A stretch of 64,000 bases of DNA, taken from contig NZ_VFOL01000001.1 of the NCBI RefSeq assembly GCF_006716065.1, forward strand, positions 1,860,001 through 1,924,000, in the 5' to 3' direction. The DNA comes from Salinispora arenicola (lineage in GTDB: Bacteria > Actinomycetota > Actinomycetes > Mycobacteriales > Micromonosporaceae). This document shows positions 38,395 to 47,325 of the stretch, piece after piece. The notes under the pieces were generated by a model. It was not told the origin of the DNA and did no database searches. It was given only the letters and a program-made list of their open reading frames with translations. The first letter of the stretch is position 1; every line of letters begins with the position of its first letter. The position numbers and the translations under genes were made by a program.

Positions 38395-39839
38395 GGGTGC
38401 CCGCCCCGGATCGGGTGCAGGGCGCGGCGCAGTGTGCGCAGTGCGGCCAGCGCCCGGGCGGGCAGGGGCGCGGTGAGGTCGGCCCGGAGCTGGGCGAGGC
38501 TGGCGTGCCACGGCCCATCGGCGTAGGTGGGGTAGGGGTGTACGGTGCCGGCCACGTCGCGTACCTTCGCGCCGCGTCGGATCGCGGCGGCCAGTTCAGC
38601 GATGGACTCACCTGCCCGGGGCGCGACGACGGTGGCGCCGAGTAGCCGGCCGCCGGGTCCGATCACCAGGTGGGTGAACCCGTCGGTGCGGTCGTCGGTC
38701 ACCGCCCGGTCGACGTGTTCGTGGTGGAGTCGCTGTGACTGTGCGCGGGTGCCGTGGCGGCGGCGCGCCTGGGCGAGGGTCGCCCCGACGTGGGCCACCT
38801 CCGGATCGGTGAAGGTCACCCACGGTACGGCGGCGTAGTCGACGCTCCGACGCAGCCCGAGCAGGGCGTTCGTGGCAGCGTACCCACCCTGGACCCCGGC
38901 GACGTGGGTGAACGGGAGGCAGCCGGTGACGTCACCGGCGGCGTAGATCCGCCGGTTGCTGGTCCGTAACCGGTCGTCGATCACGACGTGTCCCCGCTCG
39001 CCGCAGCGTACTCCGGCGGCGGCCAGGCCCAGGCCGGTCGTGCGGGGGCGGCGTCCGGCGGCGACCAGGATCCGATCGGTGGCGATCGTGCCGCCATCGG
39101 TCAGGTGTAGCGTGCCGCCGGCGACGTGGTCGACGCCCGTCCCGGTCAGTACGGTCACGCCCTCCGCGCGGAGCCGTTCGGCGATCAGTGAGCTGACCTC
39201 CGGCTCCTCCTTGCCCAGTAGCCGGTCGGTCAGCTCAACGATGGTGACCTCGACGCCGAGCCGGGCGAGGGCCTGTCCCAGTTCGCAGCCGATCGGGCCG
39301 CCGCCGAGGATCGCCAGCCGCCGGGGCAACTCGGTGAGGTCCCACAGCGTGTCGGTGGTCAGCGGATCGGCCTCGGCCAGGCCGGGCACGCTGGGGAGGG
39401 ACGGTGCGGAGCCGGTGGCGACCACCGCCCACCGGAATCGCACCTGCCGTGCGCCCGCATCGTCGGTCACCCGCAGCGTCGACGGGCCGGTGAACTCCGC
39501 CTGGCCGGCGAACACCGTCGCCCCCTCGGCACCGATCGCGGCCGGGGAGTCGACCGGCTCGATCTGGTTGATTGCCGACCGCACATAGGCGAGCACCGCG
39601 GCGTCATCGACCTTCGGCAGGCCGACGTGCACCCCAAACCGGGTGGCGGAGCGGACGCTGTGCGCGGCGTGCGCGGCGGCGATCAGCGATTTGCTGGGCA
39701 CACATCCGGTCCACAGACAGTCACCCCCGGTGCGGGCGGACTCGATCAGCAGCACCCGCGCACCGAACCGACCGGCGGTCTTGGCCGCCACGATCCCCGC
39801 GGTGCCACCACCGAGGACCGCCAGATCCCACTCGTCCAC
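38391..39839 (-). CDS. MerA/lipoamide dehydrogenase-like flavoprotein disulfide reductase
   Basis: 482 residues. FAD motif GGGTAGIVAAKTAGRFG, redox disulfide GGDCLWTGCVPSK (CxxxxC), NAD(P) motif AILGGGPIGCELGQALARLG, second FAD motif IYAAGDVTG and the dimer domain. It lacks the N-terminal heavy-metal domain and the C-terminal cysteine pair of mercuric reductases and the HPHPTxSE end of lipoamide dehydrogenase reads TVHPYPTYADG, so substrate is uncertain. Operon with the TVP38 protein. Confidence 0.87.
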   Translation of the reverse strand: MDEWDLAVLGGGTAGIVAAKTAGRFGARVLLIESARTGGDCLWTGCVPSKSLIAAAHAAHSVRSATRFGVHVGLPKVDDAAVLAYVRSAINQIEPVDSPAAIGAEGATVFAGQAEFTGPSTLRVTDDAGARQVRFRWAVVATGSAPSLPSVPGLAEADPLTTDTLWDLTELPRRLAILGGGPIGCELGQALARLGVEVTIVELTDRLLGKEEPEVSSLIAERLRAEGVTVLTGTGVDHVAGGTLHLTDGGTIATDRILVAAGRRPRTTGLGLAAAGVRCGERGHVVIDDRLRTSNRRIYAAGDVTGCLPFTHVAGVQGGYAATNALLGLRRSVDYAAVPWVTFTDPEVAHVGATLAQARRRHGTRAQSQRLHHEHVDRAVTDDRTDGFTHLVIGPGGRLLGATVVAPRAGESIAELAAAIRRGAKVRDVAGTVHPYPTYADGPWHASLAQLRADLTAPLPARALAALRTLRRALHPIRGGHP

Positions 39840-40139
39840 CCAGCCGCCTTCCTCGCCACCTGTGCCGCCCGAGCGGCCGTGCCTGTTCAGGATGCCCGGT
39901 CAGAGTCGCCGACACGGTGATGCGACTGCCGGAACGCCCCCGCCTGTCGGGTAATTCCACTCCGGGGCGGGAGTGCCGGGCCCGGTCGGGGTCGGGCCGC
40001 CCGTTGCGCGCTGCGCCGGCCTGCTCACCACCGCGTCGCGTGTTGAGAAGGCACCCGCCCCGCGGCCCGTCGTCGCACCCGCGCGAGGAGTCTGGGCAGT
40101 CGTGGGCGACGGTGAGCAGGCCGAGATCGCCACGCCAGC
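39840..40139. other. Intergenic stretch, nothing recognised
   Basis: 300 bases between two genes read in the same direction. Antisense and sense open frames are GC artefacts without motifs. Confidence 0.4.
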
Positions 40140-40604
40140 TCAGCGATGGGCGCTGGCGCGACCAGCGCGCGTCGCGGCCAGGGCGTACCCGAGGCCGAGA
40201 AGGAGGCCGAAGACCAGGTGTCCGGCCAGGCTGCGCCACGCACCGGTGGTGAGCTGGAGGATCATGTCGTTCATACCCAGCCAGGCTGGCATGATCAACA
40301 GTGCGCCGAGGACCCACCACGCCAGTCCGTAGCCGAGCCCGATCCCGAGGGCAGCCGGCAGGGTGATCGCCCACCGGCCGAACAGCAGGGCGAACGCGGC
40401 GCCGAACAGGGCGGCGTTGGCCAGGTGCACCAGCCACCCGACGGCGACGGACTCGCTGCCGACCAGCATCGCCACCATCGGCAGCATGCCCCACGCCTGC
40501 ATCATGATGCCGAAGGCCACGCCACCGGCCAGACCACCGGCGACCCCCGCCACCAGACGGGCGGGCAGAGCAATGGCGCTGGTAGTGGTGTGAGTGGTTG
40601 CCAT
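40140..40604 (-). CDS. Small integral membrane protein, unknown function
   Basis: 154 residues from the ATG at 40604, preceded by GAGGAGGAGG. Four hydrophobic helices (LVAGVAGGLAGGVAFGIM, VGWLVHLANAALFGAAFALL, LPAALGIGLGYGLAWWVLGA, GHLVFGLLLGLGYAL). Divergent from the ECF sigma gene. Histidines and methionines are clustered (GIMMQAWGMLPMVAML, IMPAWLGMNDMIL), which could bind metal, but this is only an impression. Confidence 0.7.
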   Translation of the reverse strand: MATTHTTTSAIALPARLVAGVAGGLAGGVAFGIMMQAWGMLPMVAMLVGSESVAVGWLVHLANAALFGAAFALLFGRWAITLPAALGIGLGYGLAWWVLGALLIMPAWLGMNDMILQLTTGAWRSLAGHLVFGLLLGLGYALAATRAGRASAHR

Positions 40605-40910
40605 GATGATCCTCCTCCTCGGACCGACGCGTCCACGCCGGTGCGACTGCCCTCGCTCGCGGTGGCCGACGCCGTCACGTCGACGGCGGGCAGGCGCTCT
40701 CATCGCCACAGGACGCACCAGCGGCGCTGCTGATTGCACGGGCGCCACTCGGCCCGGGGCCGGAAGCTCCGTCGTCCTCGCTGTCCTCGTCGTCTGGCTG
40801 TGACGTCCCGCAGGTGGCCGCGTGGGCCGTGCGAGACCTGACAAACGAGAGGGACACTGGTGCAATCAGATGCGTGCCCGGCGAGTCCTTCCGGTCGGAT
40901 GGGTGGGCAG
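40605..40910. other. Divergent promoter region of the membrane protein and ECF sigma genes
   Basis: About 300 bases without a supported gene. The sigma gene could begin as far upstream as the GTG at 40860. Confidence 0.4.
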
Positions 40911-41423
40911 ATGAGCGACGACGAATTCCTGCGGGCGATGAACGAGCACCTGGAGCTGGTCTACAACCTGGCCCGGCGGCTGACCCGCTCGCGGCCGCAG
41001 GCCGAGGACCTGGTGCAGGAGACGTACCTGCGCGCGCTGCGGGGATGGCGGCGACAACCACCGGACGACATACGAGCCTGGCTCGCGACGATCTGCCTGA
41101 ACGCCGCACGTGCCGGGTGGCGGTCCGAGTCCGTCCGTCCGGTCGAGGTCCTCGACCCCGACGCTGGGACGACCCGAACGTCGCACAGCGACACCGCGGG
41201 CGAGGCGATCAGCGGGCTCATTCGGGACCAGGTGCATCGCGCGCTGTGGCAGTTGCCCTCCGCGCAGCGGGAGGCGATCACGCTGATGGACCTGTGTGGA
41301 TTCACCGCCGCCGAGGCCGCGGCCATGACGGGTACACCACGCGGCACGATACTGGCCCGGGTTCACCGCGGCCACAAGAAGCTCGTGGAGCTTCTGCAAC
41401 GACAGGGGGTGACGTCGGAGTGA
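40911..41423 (+). CDS. ECF-type RNA polymerase sigma factor
   Basis: 170 residues from the ATG at 40911 (GTG at 40860 would add 17). Region 2: EHLELVYNLARRLTRSRPQA, EDLVQETYLRALRGW (sigma2.2-2.3); region 4: LPSAQREAITLMDLCGFTAA, TPRGTILARVHRGHKKL (sigma4.2). Overlaps the anti-sigma gene by four bases (GTGA). The pair resembles zinc-anti-sigma redox systems such as SigR/RsrA or SigL types; the target regulon is unknown. Confidence 0.92.
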   Translation: MSDDEFLRAMNEHLELVYNLARRLTRSRPQAEDLVQETYLRALRGWRRQPPDDIRAWLATICLNAARAGWRSESVRPVEVLDPDAGTTRTSHSDTAGEAISGLIRDQVHRALWQLPSAQREAITLMDLCGFTAAEAAAMTGTPRGTILARVHRGHKKLVELLQRQGVTSE

Positions 41424-42193
41424 GGCGTGACCACGACGATGCCACCATCGGCGCGTACCTGGCCGGTGAACTGCCGGACAGGGCACGTGAGGCGTTCGAG
41501 GCGCATCTGCTCACCTGTGATCGATGCTGGGCCGAGGTCGCCGCCGGCCGCCGGGGTCGGGAACTGGTGCATCTGGCCCGGGATCCGGTACCCCCGGACC
41601 TGGCCGCCCGGCTGGCCGGGGCCGTCGTCGCCGAGCAGCACATCGGGCCGCACCACGACTTCGCGGCGGAGGGACGGATCCCGGCCCGGCTCCGCGGGCT
41701 GCGGCACCGACGTACGGGCGGTGGCCGGCGGTTCTGGGCGTTGGCCGCCGCTGCGTTGGCCCTGGTCGCGGCCCTCGGCGCGATGATCGTGGACAGGGAC
41801 ACGGCTGCCGTACCGGCACCGCAGATTGCCGTCGCGGTCGCCGGCTACCACGACGGCCGCCTGCCCGGCACGACCATTCCCGCCCGGCCGGGACCTGACC
41901 TGTCCGCGCTGCGACTTTCCGGAGCCGGTGCCAGCGCCGGTGACCTGGCCGGACAGTCGGTTTCCGGGTACGCCTACCGGGACGACACCGGCCGGCGGTT
42001 GATCATTTATGTCAGCGACGAGCCGTTCCCCGTGTCCACGCAGGCCGAGAACGCCATCGGAAGCGCCGGCGCCGGGATGATGCGCCTCGACGACGTCGTC
42101 GTCCTCTGTTCCCGCCGTCCGCATACCGCGCTCGTGCTCGGTGACGACGAGGAACTGGTTCGGCAGGCCGCCACCACCCTCGACCTGATCTGA
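41420..42193 (+). CDS. Anti-sigma factor with zinc-binding domain and membrane anchor
   Basis: 257 residues; GTG at 41420 overlapping the sigma stop. N-terminal zinc anti-sigma motif FEAHLLTCDRCWAEV (HxxxCxxC), then a linker, one membrane helix (FWALAAAALALVAALGAMI, about 103-121), and an extracytoplasmic C-terminal domain of about 130 residues with a repeat-free alpha/beta pattern. It should hold the sigma factor inactive at the membrane until a signal outside is sensed. Confidence 0.88.
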   Translation: MRRDHDDATIGAYLAGELPDRAREAFEAHLLTCDRCWAEVAAGRRGRELVHLARDPVPPDLAARLAGAVVAEQHIGPHHDFAAEGRIPARLRGLRHRRTGGGRRFWALAAAALALVAALGAMIVDRDTAAVPAPQIAVAVAGYHDGRLPGTTIPARPGPDLSALRLSGAGASAGDLAGQSVSGYAYRDDTGRRLIIYVSDEPFPVSTQAENAIGSAGAGMMRLDDVVVLCSRRPHTALVLGDDEELVRQAATTLDLI

Positions 42194-42255
42194 TCCCCGT
42201 GGCAGCAACGTGAGGCTCCGGCCCATCCGGACGTGGAGGTCCGGTCAGGGCAGCG

Positions 42256-42849
42256 TTACGGCGTGCCGTGGCTAGGCGGTCGCGCCGGCCGGGGTGGCCC
42301 GGTCAGGGGCCGTGCAGCGGTTCTGCGGGCGCGGTAGGCGGTGACGGCGGCGCGGTTGCCGCAGCCGGCGTCGCAGAACCGGCGGGACCGGTTTCGCGAC
42401 AGGTCGACCAGCACGTTGCCGCACTCGGGGTGGTCGCAGCTTCGTAGCCGGCCCAGTTCGCCGCTGCGGACGAGGTCGACCATCGCCATGGCGGACTCTA
42501 CCGCCATCCGGGTCGCGAGCGGCGCGTCCCGGGGCACCGCGTGCAGGTGGTACGGCTCGTCGTCGTGCGTGATGAGCTGGGGTAGGGCGGAGTTCTCCCG
42601 GAGCAGCCCGTTCACGATGGACACGATCTCGTCGGTGTCGCTGTGCCAGATCCGGCGCAGCCGGGGACGCAGCTCGCGTACCGCCCGCAGTTCGTCGTCG
42701 GTGTGCTCGTGTCGTCCGCTGTACGCGTGCGCGATGAAGAAGTTGTTCAGCGCGGCCGTGTCGGGCAGGTCGTCGCCGGTTCTGCCGTCGGTGTTCACCA
42801 GGGCCGCGGCGGCGATCAATGAATGCTCGGTGTCATGGGCAAAAAGCAA
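42256..42849 (-). CDS. CGNR zinc-finger regulator (ABATE domain)
   Basis: 197 residues; TTG start, with AGGAG upstream. N-terminal stress-responsive ABATE-type domain (HSLIAAAALVNT, ELRAVRELRPRLRRIW) and C-terminal zinc finger RSCDHPECGNVLVDLS and RFCDAGCGNRAAVTAYRAR with the CGNR signature. These proteins control neighbouring exporter genes. Divergent from the EamA gene; the start codon region lies in an inverted repeat (see next). Confidence 0.85.
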   Translation of the reverse strand: MLFAHDTEHSLIAAAALVNTDGRTGDDLPDTAALNNFFIAHAYSGRHEHTDDELRAVRELRPRLRRIWHSDTDEIVSIVNGLLRENSALPQLITHDDEPYHLHAVPRDAPLATRMAVESAMAMVDLVRSGELGRLRSCDHPECGNVLVDLSRNRSRRFCDAGCGNRAAVTAYRARRTAARPLTGPPRPARPPSHGTP

Positions 42850-42910
42850 CTTGACTCCTGTCCTGGCGGCGACCTAACGTCATCGGCGTTGCCTCATTTT
42901 GCCCATGACA
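42831..42910. promoter_or_regulatory. 14-base inverted repeat spanning the CGNR/EamA promoter region
   Basis: TGTCATGGGCAAAA at 42831-42844 and its exact complement TTTTGCCCATGACA at 42897-42910, 52 bases apart. The left arm is part of the CGNR coding start (Leu-Phe-Ala-His-Asp codons); the right arm is 25 bases before the EamA ATG. Symmetric placement suggests a two-site operator for a looping or dimeric regulator. Confidence 0.75.
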
Positions 42911-42935
42911 TGGTGTTGTTGCCAAGGAGAAACCC

Positions 42936-43898
42936 ATGCGTCAACCCCCGCGCGGCAGCGCCGGCCTCCTGCTGGCGGTGCTCTCGGCACTGACCTTCGC
43001 GACCTCCGGGACGTTCGCCCGCTCGTTGATCGACGCCGGCTGGTCCGCCGAGGCGGCGGTGATCGTACGAGTCGGCCTCGCCGCCCTGGTCCTGACGGTG
43101 CCAGCGGTGCTGGCGCTGCGCGGTCGATGGTCGACGCTCCGACGCAACGTCGCCTCGATCGGCACGTTCGGGCTGCTCGGCGTCGCCCTCGCCCAGGTGT
43201 GTTTCTTCAACGCCGTGCGCTACCTGCCGGTCGGCGTCGCGCTGATGCTGGAGTACCTGGGCGTCGTGGTGGTGGTCGGCTGGATGTGGCTGGCGCACGG
43301 GCAACGCCCCCGCCGGCTCACCGTCGCCGGTTCCATCGTCGCCCTGGCCGGGCTCGGCCTCGTGCTCGACCTCGCCGGTGCCGGGCGCCTCGACCCGGCG
43401 GGCGTGCTCTGGGGGCTCGGCGCGGCCATCGGGCTGGCCGGCTACTTCGTGCTCGCGGGCCGGATGGACGCGAACCTGCCGTCGGTGGTGCTGGCCTCCG
43501 GCGGGATGGCCGTCGGCGCCGGCGTGCTGCTGCTCCTCGGGCTGGTCGGGGCGCTGCCGCTGCGGGTGCACCTCGACACCGTCGACTTCGCCGGGTACCG
43601 GACCAGCTGGCTTGTGCCGGTGGCCGGTCTGGTGCTGGTGGCGGCCGTGCTCGCGTACCTCACCGGGGTCGCCGCGACCCGACTCCTCGGCGCCCGGCTG
43701 GCCTCCTTCGTCGGGCTGACCGAGGTGATGTTCGCGGTGCTCATCGCCTGGTTGGTGCTGAACGAACTGCCCACCGTGGTCCAACTCGTCGGCGGTGTGC
43801 TGATCGTTGCCGGGGTGGCCCTGGTCCGGCTCGACGAGCCGCAGGAGACCCCGGCGGTCGACAACGTCCAGGCGCCGGTGCTCGTCACCAGCCGGTAA
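42936..43898 (+). CDS. EamA/DMT-family transporter
   Basis: 320 residues, ten membrane helices in two EamA halves (LLLAVLSALTFATSGTFARS; VLWGLGAAIGLAGYFVLAGR; ARLASFVGLTEVMFAVLIAW). Exports metabolites or amino acids in this family. ATG with AAGGAG before it. Probably controlled by the divergent CGNR regulator. Confidence 0.9.
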   Translation: MRQPPRGSAGLLLAVLSALTFATSGTFARSLIDAGWSAEAAVIVRVGLAALVLTVPAVLALRGRWSTLRRNVASIGTFGLLGVALAQVCFFNAVRYLPVGVALMLEYLGVVVVVGWMWLAHGQRPRRLTVAGSIVALAGLGLVLDLAGAGRLDPAGVLWGLGAAIGLAGYFVLAGRMDANLPSVVLASGGMAVGAGVLLLLGLVGALPLRVHLDTVDFAGYRTSWLVPVAGLVLVAAVLAYLTGVAATRLLGARLASFVGLTEVMFAVLIAWLVLNELPTVVQLVGGVLIVAGVALVRLDEPQETPAVDNVQAPVLVTSR

Positions 43899-43921
43899 CC
43901 GATCGTGGCAAGCTTTGCACC

Positions 43922-44641
43922 ATGCTGAGGACAGTGGTGTTCGACGCCGACGAAACCCTGCTCGACCTGCGCCCAGCGGTGACCGGCGGGCTGCTGGCCG
44001 TCCTCGACGAGATGCGCCGGTTGACCCCGGCGGCGGCCACGGTGTCGCTCGCTAACCTGGAGTACGACTGGTCCGTGGCGTCCAGCGCGGACTCTCCGCG
44101 GCCGACACCGGAGATCCGCCGGGTGGCGCTTGCCCGCTCGCTGGCCCGCGTCGGGCTCGACACCCACCTGGACGACCTGTTGGCTCTCTACTTCGCTCGA
44201 CGCTTCGCGCTGACCCGACCCTTCCCGGATGTGCTGCCCGCGCTCGCGGCACTGGCGGACACGTGGGTGGTGGGCTTCGCCACCAACGGCAACAGCCGCG
44301 CGGAGCGGTGCGGGCTCGCCGGGAGGTTCGCCTTCGAGGTGTACGCGGGCGACAACGGGTTGCCGAGAAAGCCGGCGCCGGAGTTCTACGCGACGGTGGT
44401 CCGGGTGGCCGGGGTGCCAGCCGAGCAGGTGGTGCACGTCGGCGATTCGATCGCCCACGACGTAGTCGGGCCACGGGCGGCCGGGTTGCGCGGGGTGTGG
44501 CTCAACCGTGACGGTCGGTCCTGCCCGCCAGGGGTGCAGCCAGACGCGGAACTGTCCACCTTGACGGATCTGCCCGCCGTCTTGACGGCTCTTGCGGACG
44601 AAGGCGATCTTCGGGCGCAATCGGATAGGTCCCTGGTGTAA
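43922..44641 (+). CDS. HAD-superfamily hydrolase
   Basis: 239 residues. Motif I VVFDADETLLDL (the nucleophile Asp and the DxDxT position is D-A-D), motif II GFATNGNS, motif III lysine in GLPRKPAPEFY, motif IV VVHVGDSIAHDVVGP. Haloacid dehalogenase-type phosphatase, cytosolic; substrate not predictable. 23 bases after the transporter gene in the same direction. Confidence 0.88.
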   Translation: MLRTVVFDADETLLDLRPAVTGGLLAVLDEMRRLTPAAATVSLANLEYDWSVASSADSPRPTPEIRRVALARSLARVGLDTHLDDLLALYFARRFALTRPFPDVLPALAALADTWVVGFATNGNSRAERCGLAGRFAFEVYAGDNGLPRKPAPEFYATVVRVAGVPAEQVVHVGDSIAHDVVGPRAAGLRGVWLNRDGRSCPPGVQPDAELSTLTDLPAVLTALADEGDLRAQSDRSLV

Positions 44642-44694
44642 ACGCCGCCGGTGTTGTTCGATGACTGCCACGTCCCTCAACGAGAGGATCCGAT

Positions 44695-46383
44695 GTGAGC
44701 AGACGCTTCACCGCTGGTGCCGTCGCCACCGTGACGGGCCTGGCGCTGACCGTAGCTGGGCTGGGTGTCCCGGCGGGCGCCGCACCGAGCAGCACCCAAA
44801 CCTTCACCGTGGTCGCTGAGGACGGCGTCACCGCTGATGTGGCCCTTGCGGAGATAGCGGCGGCCGGAGGCACCGTCGTATCCCGGATCGATGATGTCGG
44901 CGTGTTCCAGGTGACCAGCGAGCAGGCGGACTTCGCCGCCCGGACCGCCGCCGCCGGCGCCCTGGTCGGCGCCGTCGAGCAGAAGGCCATCGGTCACAAG
45001 CCCAGGCTGGACCCGGTCGAGCAGGAGGCGCTGCTGGCCGCCGCTACCGGCAAGGGCTCCGGCGCCCGCAAGTCCAAGCGGATGGACCCGCTGGACGACA
45101 AGCTGTGGGGCCTGGACATGATCAGGGCCGACCGCGCCCGCAAGGTGGAGCCTGGTGACCGGCGAGTCACCGTCGGCGTCCTGGACACCGGCCTCGACGC
45201 CAGCCACCCGGACATCGCGCCGAACTTCAACTGGGCGTTGTCCCGTAACTTCGCGCCGGACATGCCCGAGGTGGACGGCGAGTGCGAGGTGGCGAGCTGC
45301 CTCGACCCGGTCGGCACCGATGACGGCGGCCACGGCACCCACGTGGCGGGCACCATCGGCGCCGCCGCAAACGGATTCGGCCTCTCCGGCGTCGCGCCGA
45401 AGGTCTCGTTGGTGGAGCTGAAGGGCGGCCAGGACTCCGGCTACTTCTTCCTGGAGCCGGTGGTCCAGTCGCTGATGCACGCCGGTAGGGCGGGCCTGGA
45501 CGTGGTGAACATGTCCTTCTACGTCGACCCGTGGCTCTACAACTGCACCGCCAACCCGGCCGACTCCCCCGAGCACCAGGCCGAGCAGCGGGCCATCATC
45601 AAGGCGATGAAGCGGGCGCTGAACTTCGCCCACAAGCGGGGCGTGACGCTGGTCGGCTCACTCGGCAACAACCACGAGGACCTGGGCGACCCCCGGATCG
45701 ACACGTCCAGCCCGGACTTCGGCGACACCCCGCCGTACCCGCGCGAGATCGACAACGACAGCTGCTGGGACCTTCCGGTCGAAGGCCCGCACGTCATCGG
45801 CGTCTCCGCCATCGGCCCCTCCGGCAAGAAGGCCGCCTACTCCAACTACGGCACCGAGCAGATCGGCATCGCCGCTCCCGGGGGCTGGTTCCGCGACGGT
45901 TTCGGCACCGACACCTTCCGCACCTACGGCAACCTGATCCTCTCCACCTACCCCGAGAAGGTGCTCAAGGAAGACGGTCTGGTGGACGCGGACGGCAACA
46001 TCGATCCGAGCGCCGAAGGGCTCGTGTTCAAGGAATGCAAGAGCAACGGTGAGTGCGGCTACTACCGTTACCTCCAGGGCACCTCGATGGCGTCGCCGCA
46101 CGCCTCGGGTGTGGCCGCGCTGATCGTCAGCAAGCACGGCAAGAAGCAGGGCCGGGCCGGTTACGGCCTGGACCCGGACCTGGTCGAGCGGCACCTCTAC
46201 CGCACCGCCACCGAGCAGGCGTGCCCGAACCCGCGCCTGCAGCAGTACCGCGACGAAGGCCGCGACGAGACCTACGACGCGTACTGCGCCGGCGGGCGCA
46301 ACTTCAACGGCTTCTACGGGTACGGCGTCATCGACGCGTACGCGGCGGTAGCCACCCCACTCAAGTCACACGGCCGACCGTAG
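44695..46383 (+). CDS. Secreted subtilisin-like serine protease (S8)
   Basis: 562 residues. Signal peptide (VATVTGLALTVAGLGVPAGAA), a short propeptide (to about 140), then the catalytic triad: Asp164 in GVLDTGLDASHPDI, His213 in DGGHGTHVAGT, Ser464 in GTSMASPHASGVAALI. Oxyanion-hole Asn in GSLGNNHEDL. Unusual insertion between His and Ser compared with small subtilisins; no C-terminal anchor. Followed directly by a terminator. Confidence 0.94.
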   Translation: MSRRFTAGAVATVTGLALTVAGLGVPAGAAPSSTQTFTVVAEDGVTADVALAEIAAAGGTVVSRIDDVGVFQVTSEQADFAARTAAAGALVGAVEQKAIGHKPRLDPVEQEALLAAATGKGSGARKSKRMDPLDDKLWGLDMIRADRARKVEPGDRRVTVGVLDTGLDASHPDIAPNFNWALSRNFAPDMPEVDGECEVASCLDPVGTDDGGHGTHVAGTIGAAANGFGLSGVAPKVSLVELKGGQDSGYFFLEPVVQSLMHAGRAGLDVVNMSFYVDPWLYNCTANPADSPEHQAEQRAIIKAMKRALNFAHKRGVTLVGSLGNNHEDLGDPRIDTSSPDFGDTPPYPREIDNDSCWDLPVEGPHVIGVSAIGPSGKKAAYSNYGTEQIGIAAPGGWFRDGFGTDTFRTYGNLILSTYPEKVLKEDGLVDADGNIDPSAEGLVFKECKSNGECGYYRYLQGTSMASPHASGVAALIVSKHGKKQGRAGYGLDPDLVERHLYRTATEQACPNPRLQQYRDEGRDETYDAYCAGGRNFNGFYGYGVIDAYAAVATPLKSHGRP

Positions 46384-46389
46384 AACGGA

Positions 46390-46431
46390 CGGAACGCGGC
46401 CCGGTCGACCCCGGTCGGCCGGGCCGTTCCG
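46390..46431. terminator. Terminator after the subtilase
   Basis: Stem CGGAACGCGGCCCGG / CCGGGCCGTTCCG (two-base bulge) starting 7 bases after the stop codon. Faces the convergent IclR gene. Confidence 0.7.
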
Positions 46432-46533
46432 TGTGGCCCACGCGCGGGCCTGCCTTGTGCTCCTGCGCGGGCCGGCCCCTCGCGCCGGTGCGGGCAGCAG
46501 AGGCGGCGCGGACCACGGCCCGCCACCGGCGGG

Positions 46534-47262
46534 TCAGCGCAGGGCGTCGGCGACGGCGACGGCAGCCGTGCGGACCTGGGCGCCGATCGACTCGGTGTCC
46601 AGCGGCGCCAAGGACACCACACCGACGCTCGCCTCCAGACCGGGTACGCCCAGCACGGGCGCGGCCACCCCGTGCGCTCCGGACTGCAACTCCCCGGCCG
46701 TGTCCACCGGCCCCGCCGCGCCGGCCCGGCCAGCGAGAATGGCCCGCCCTGCCGCCCCACGCTCCAACGGATGCCGTGCGCCGGTCCGGTAGGCCACGTG
46801 CAACGCCGTCCAACTCGGCTCGACCACCGCCAGCGCGACACCCTCACCACCCTCGACCACGGTCAGGTGGGCGGTCGCACCGGTCTGCTCGGCGAGTTGG
46901 CGCAGCGCCGGCAGTGCCCCCTCGGCGAGCAGCGGCTGGGCCCGGCGGGCCAGGTGCAGCACGCCGATCCCGAGGCGTAGCCGACCTTCGGCGTCCCGAC
47001 GTAGCAGGCCGTGCGCACTCAACGGCGCAACCAGCCGGTAGACCGCGGCTCGACCGATCCGCAGCCGGCCCGCCGCCTCGGTGACGGTCAGCCCGCCCGG
47101 CGCGTCGGCGACCAGGTGCAGCAGGCGCAAACCTCGGTCCAGCGTCTGTGCGCTCTCGCCGCCAGGTGTTTGGGCTTCGCCCCGGGCCGAGGCGCGGCCC
47201 CGCGCGGCGGCCGGCCCGCCGGTTCGGGCCGATGGGTCGCTGCGTCGAGCGGTGGTGTCCAC
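46534..47262 (-). CDS. IclR-family transcriptional regulator
   Basis: 242 residues. Low-complexity basic N-terminus, then winged HTH (LHLVADAPGGLTVTEAAGRL, IGRAAVYRLVAPLSAHGLLR) and a GAF-like effector domain (TGATAHLTVVEGGEGVALAV, GARHPLERGAAGRAILAG). Target unknown; divergent from cysS but a link is not obvious. Confidence 0.85.
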   Translation of the reverse strand: MDTTARRSDPSARTGGPAAARGRASARGEAQTPGGESAQTLDRGLRLLHLVADAPGGLTVTEAAGRLRIGRAAVYRLVAPLSAHGLLRRDAEGRLRLGIGVLHLARRAQPLLAEGALPALRQLAEQTGATAHLTVVEGGEGVALAVVEPSWTALHVAYRTGARHPLERGAAGRAILAGRAGAAGPVDTAGELQSGAHGVAAPVLGVPGLEASVGVVSLAPLDTESIGAQVRTAAVAVADALR

Positions 47263-47325
47263 GCCCAGCAGCGTACGACCCGGCTCCGGGCGGTCCGGAG
47301 AAGCCGGGACGGATACCCTTGTCCG

